A DNA stretch of 64,000 nt from Flavihumibacter cheonanensis (lineage in GTDB: Bacteria > Bacteroidota > Bacteroidia > Chitinophagales > Chitinophagaceae), in the NCBI RefSeq assembly GCF_022352215.1, contig NZ_JAKRWF010000001.1:1364001-1428000 (forward strand), in the 5' to 3' direction. Under the pieces are notes generated by a model. The model saw only the letters and a program-made list of their open reading frames with translations, was not told the DNA's origin and ran no database searches. Shown piece by piece: positions 63,433-64,000 of the stretch (within the stretch, counting starts at the first letter, position 1; every line of letters begins with the position of its first letter). Position numbers and translations under genes: made by a program.

Positions 63433-64000
63433 ATGAAAAAAACTACGTTTTTATTCGCGCTACTGATCCTTGGGATTGGCGCACTACTACCCTCCTGTAA
63501 AAAAGTAAACGGCAAAGGCCCGGTTGTATCCGAGATCCGGGAGGTCGGCAATTTTACTAAAATTGATTTTGGAACAACAGGACGACTTTATTACAAGACA
63601 GGATCTCAGCATCGGGTTGAAATCCGTGCACAACGAAATATTCAGGATGTAATTGAAGTTTTTGTCAGTAATGGGGAATTAAATTTAAAGATCCGTAACA
63701 ATACCTGGATTCATTCCTATGAAACCATAGAAGTATTCATTGAATCTCCTTCCATTAATGGTTTTAAAGTAAATGGTTCCGGAGACATTTATGCGAATGA
63801 ACCAATTGAAACTAATCAGTTTTATACAGATATCAATGGGTCTGGAAAAATAGATATCCGGGAACTGGTCACTCCTCAGCTGGAAGCTGATGTGAATGGG
63901 AGTGGCGATATCCTTATCCGTGCAGGATCCGTTGGGAATGCCGACCTGGACATCTCCGGCAGCGGCGATATCAATATGATCGGGTGCGAAACGACTGAAA
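63433..64000 (+). CDS. GIN-domain (DUF2807) lipoprotein, cut by the window end
   Basis: The partial gene starts at ATG 63433 with a lipoprotein-like signal (LLPSC, Cys about 22) and then the head GIN domain, a right-handed beta-helix: REVGNFTKIDFGTTGRLYYKTG, FKVNGSGDIYANEPI, DINGSGKIDIREL and DVNGSGDILIRAGSV. Such proteins are common in Bacteroidota outer envelopes and are predicted to be surface or periplasmic; function is not settled. It is 25 bases after the receptor stop, so likely the fifth gene of the ECF/FecR operon. The C-terminus lies beyond the window. Confidence 0.85.
   Translation, partial: MKKTTFLFALLILGIGALLPSCKKVNGKGPVVSEIREVGNFTKIDFGTTGRLYYKTGSQHRVEIRAQRNIQDVIEVFVSNGELNLKIRNNTWIHSYETIEVFIESPSINGFKVNGSGDIYANEPIETNQFYTDINGSGKIDIRELVTPQLEADVNGSGDILIRAGSVGNADLDISGSGDINMIGCETTE

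Overview
The window is chromosomal DNA from a Bacteroidota species, most likely family Chitinophagaceae. Pointers are two TonB-dependent receptors with carboxypeptidase-like N-terminal domains, a FecI/FecR-type signalling cluster, a lipidated TamA (TamL), a DUF5103 protein, a short eukaryote-like ProS, fused hisIE and hisB genes, and promoters with the Bacteroidota -7 box TAnnTTTG. Nearly all of it is dense coding sequence. I see no tRNA, rRNA, CRISPR array, prophage or transposase.

Layout. 1-6.0 kb: a DUF5916 outer-membrane protein, a divergent TonB-dependent receptor and a TlpA-like thioredoxin. 6.0-23.3 kb: amino-acid biosynthesis. A his operon (hisL leader, hisG-D-C-B) and a trp operon (trpL leader, trpE-G-D-C-F-B, GNAT, trpA) read leftward. 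The trp transcript runs straight on into hisH, a PLP decarboxylase, a GNAT, hisA, hisF, hisIE and the thioredoxin gene. The usual gene order hisGDCB-HAFI is therefore interrupted by the whole trp operon plus two opposite-strand genes. Both operons start with a leader peptide (one has three Trp codons, the other four His codons) followed by a terminator hairpin, so both look ribosome-attenuated. The last his genes would sit under tryptophan control.

23.4-34.2 kb: secreted S9 peptidase, Sua5, a small secreted protein, transaldolase-like protein, SRP RNA, DUF5103 protein, ABC permease, TrmH/SpoU methyltransferase and TamL. 34.2-43 kb: truB, an M48 protease and a membrane cluster (DUF58, MoxR, DUF4350, DUF4129, SpoIIM, divergent RDD), then two paralogous DUF5362-like proteins. 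43-57.4 kb: housekeeping and envelope genes (proS, W/N-rich lipoprotein, FadL-like porin, GH1, miaA, pRiA4b ORF-3-like, CCA-adding enzyme, two glycosyltransferases, sucC, GH16, CDGSH protein, DUF1415). 57.5-64 kb: an ECF sigma factor, FecR anti-sigma, an STN-domain protein, a TonB-dependent receptor and a GIN-domain protein cut by the window end. The sigma gene and the receptor gene share TAGGGGTAA-N11-GTTGTCG upstream, a candidate promoter for this sigma factor.

Scattered purine-rich tracts (GGAAGA/GGAGAC words) and GAGACGTCAGACGT-type words lie between genes. One purine-rich tract lies in frame inside the FecR gene. Two short hairpin leaders and a leftward SRP RNA complete the non-protein content. 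The only stretch longer than 300 bases without a protein gene is 28029-28338, which holds the SRP RNA and one purine-rich tract.
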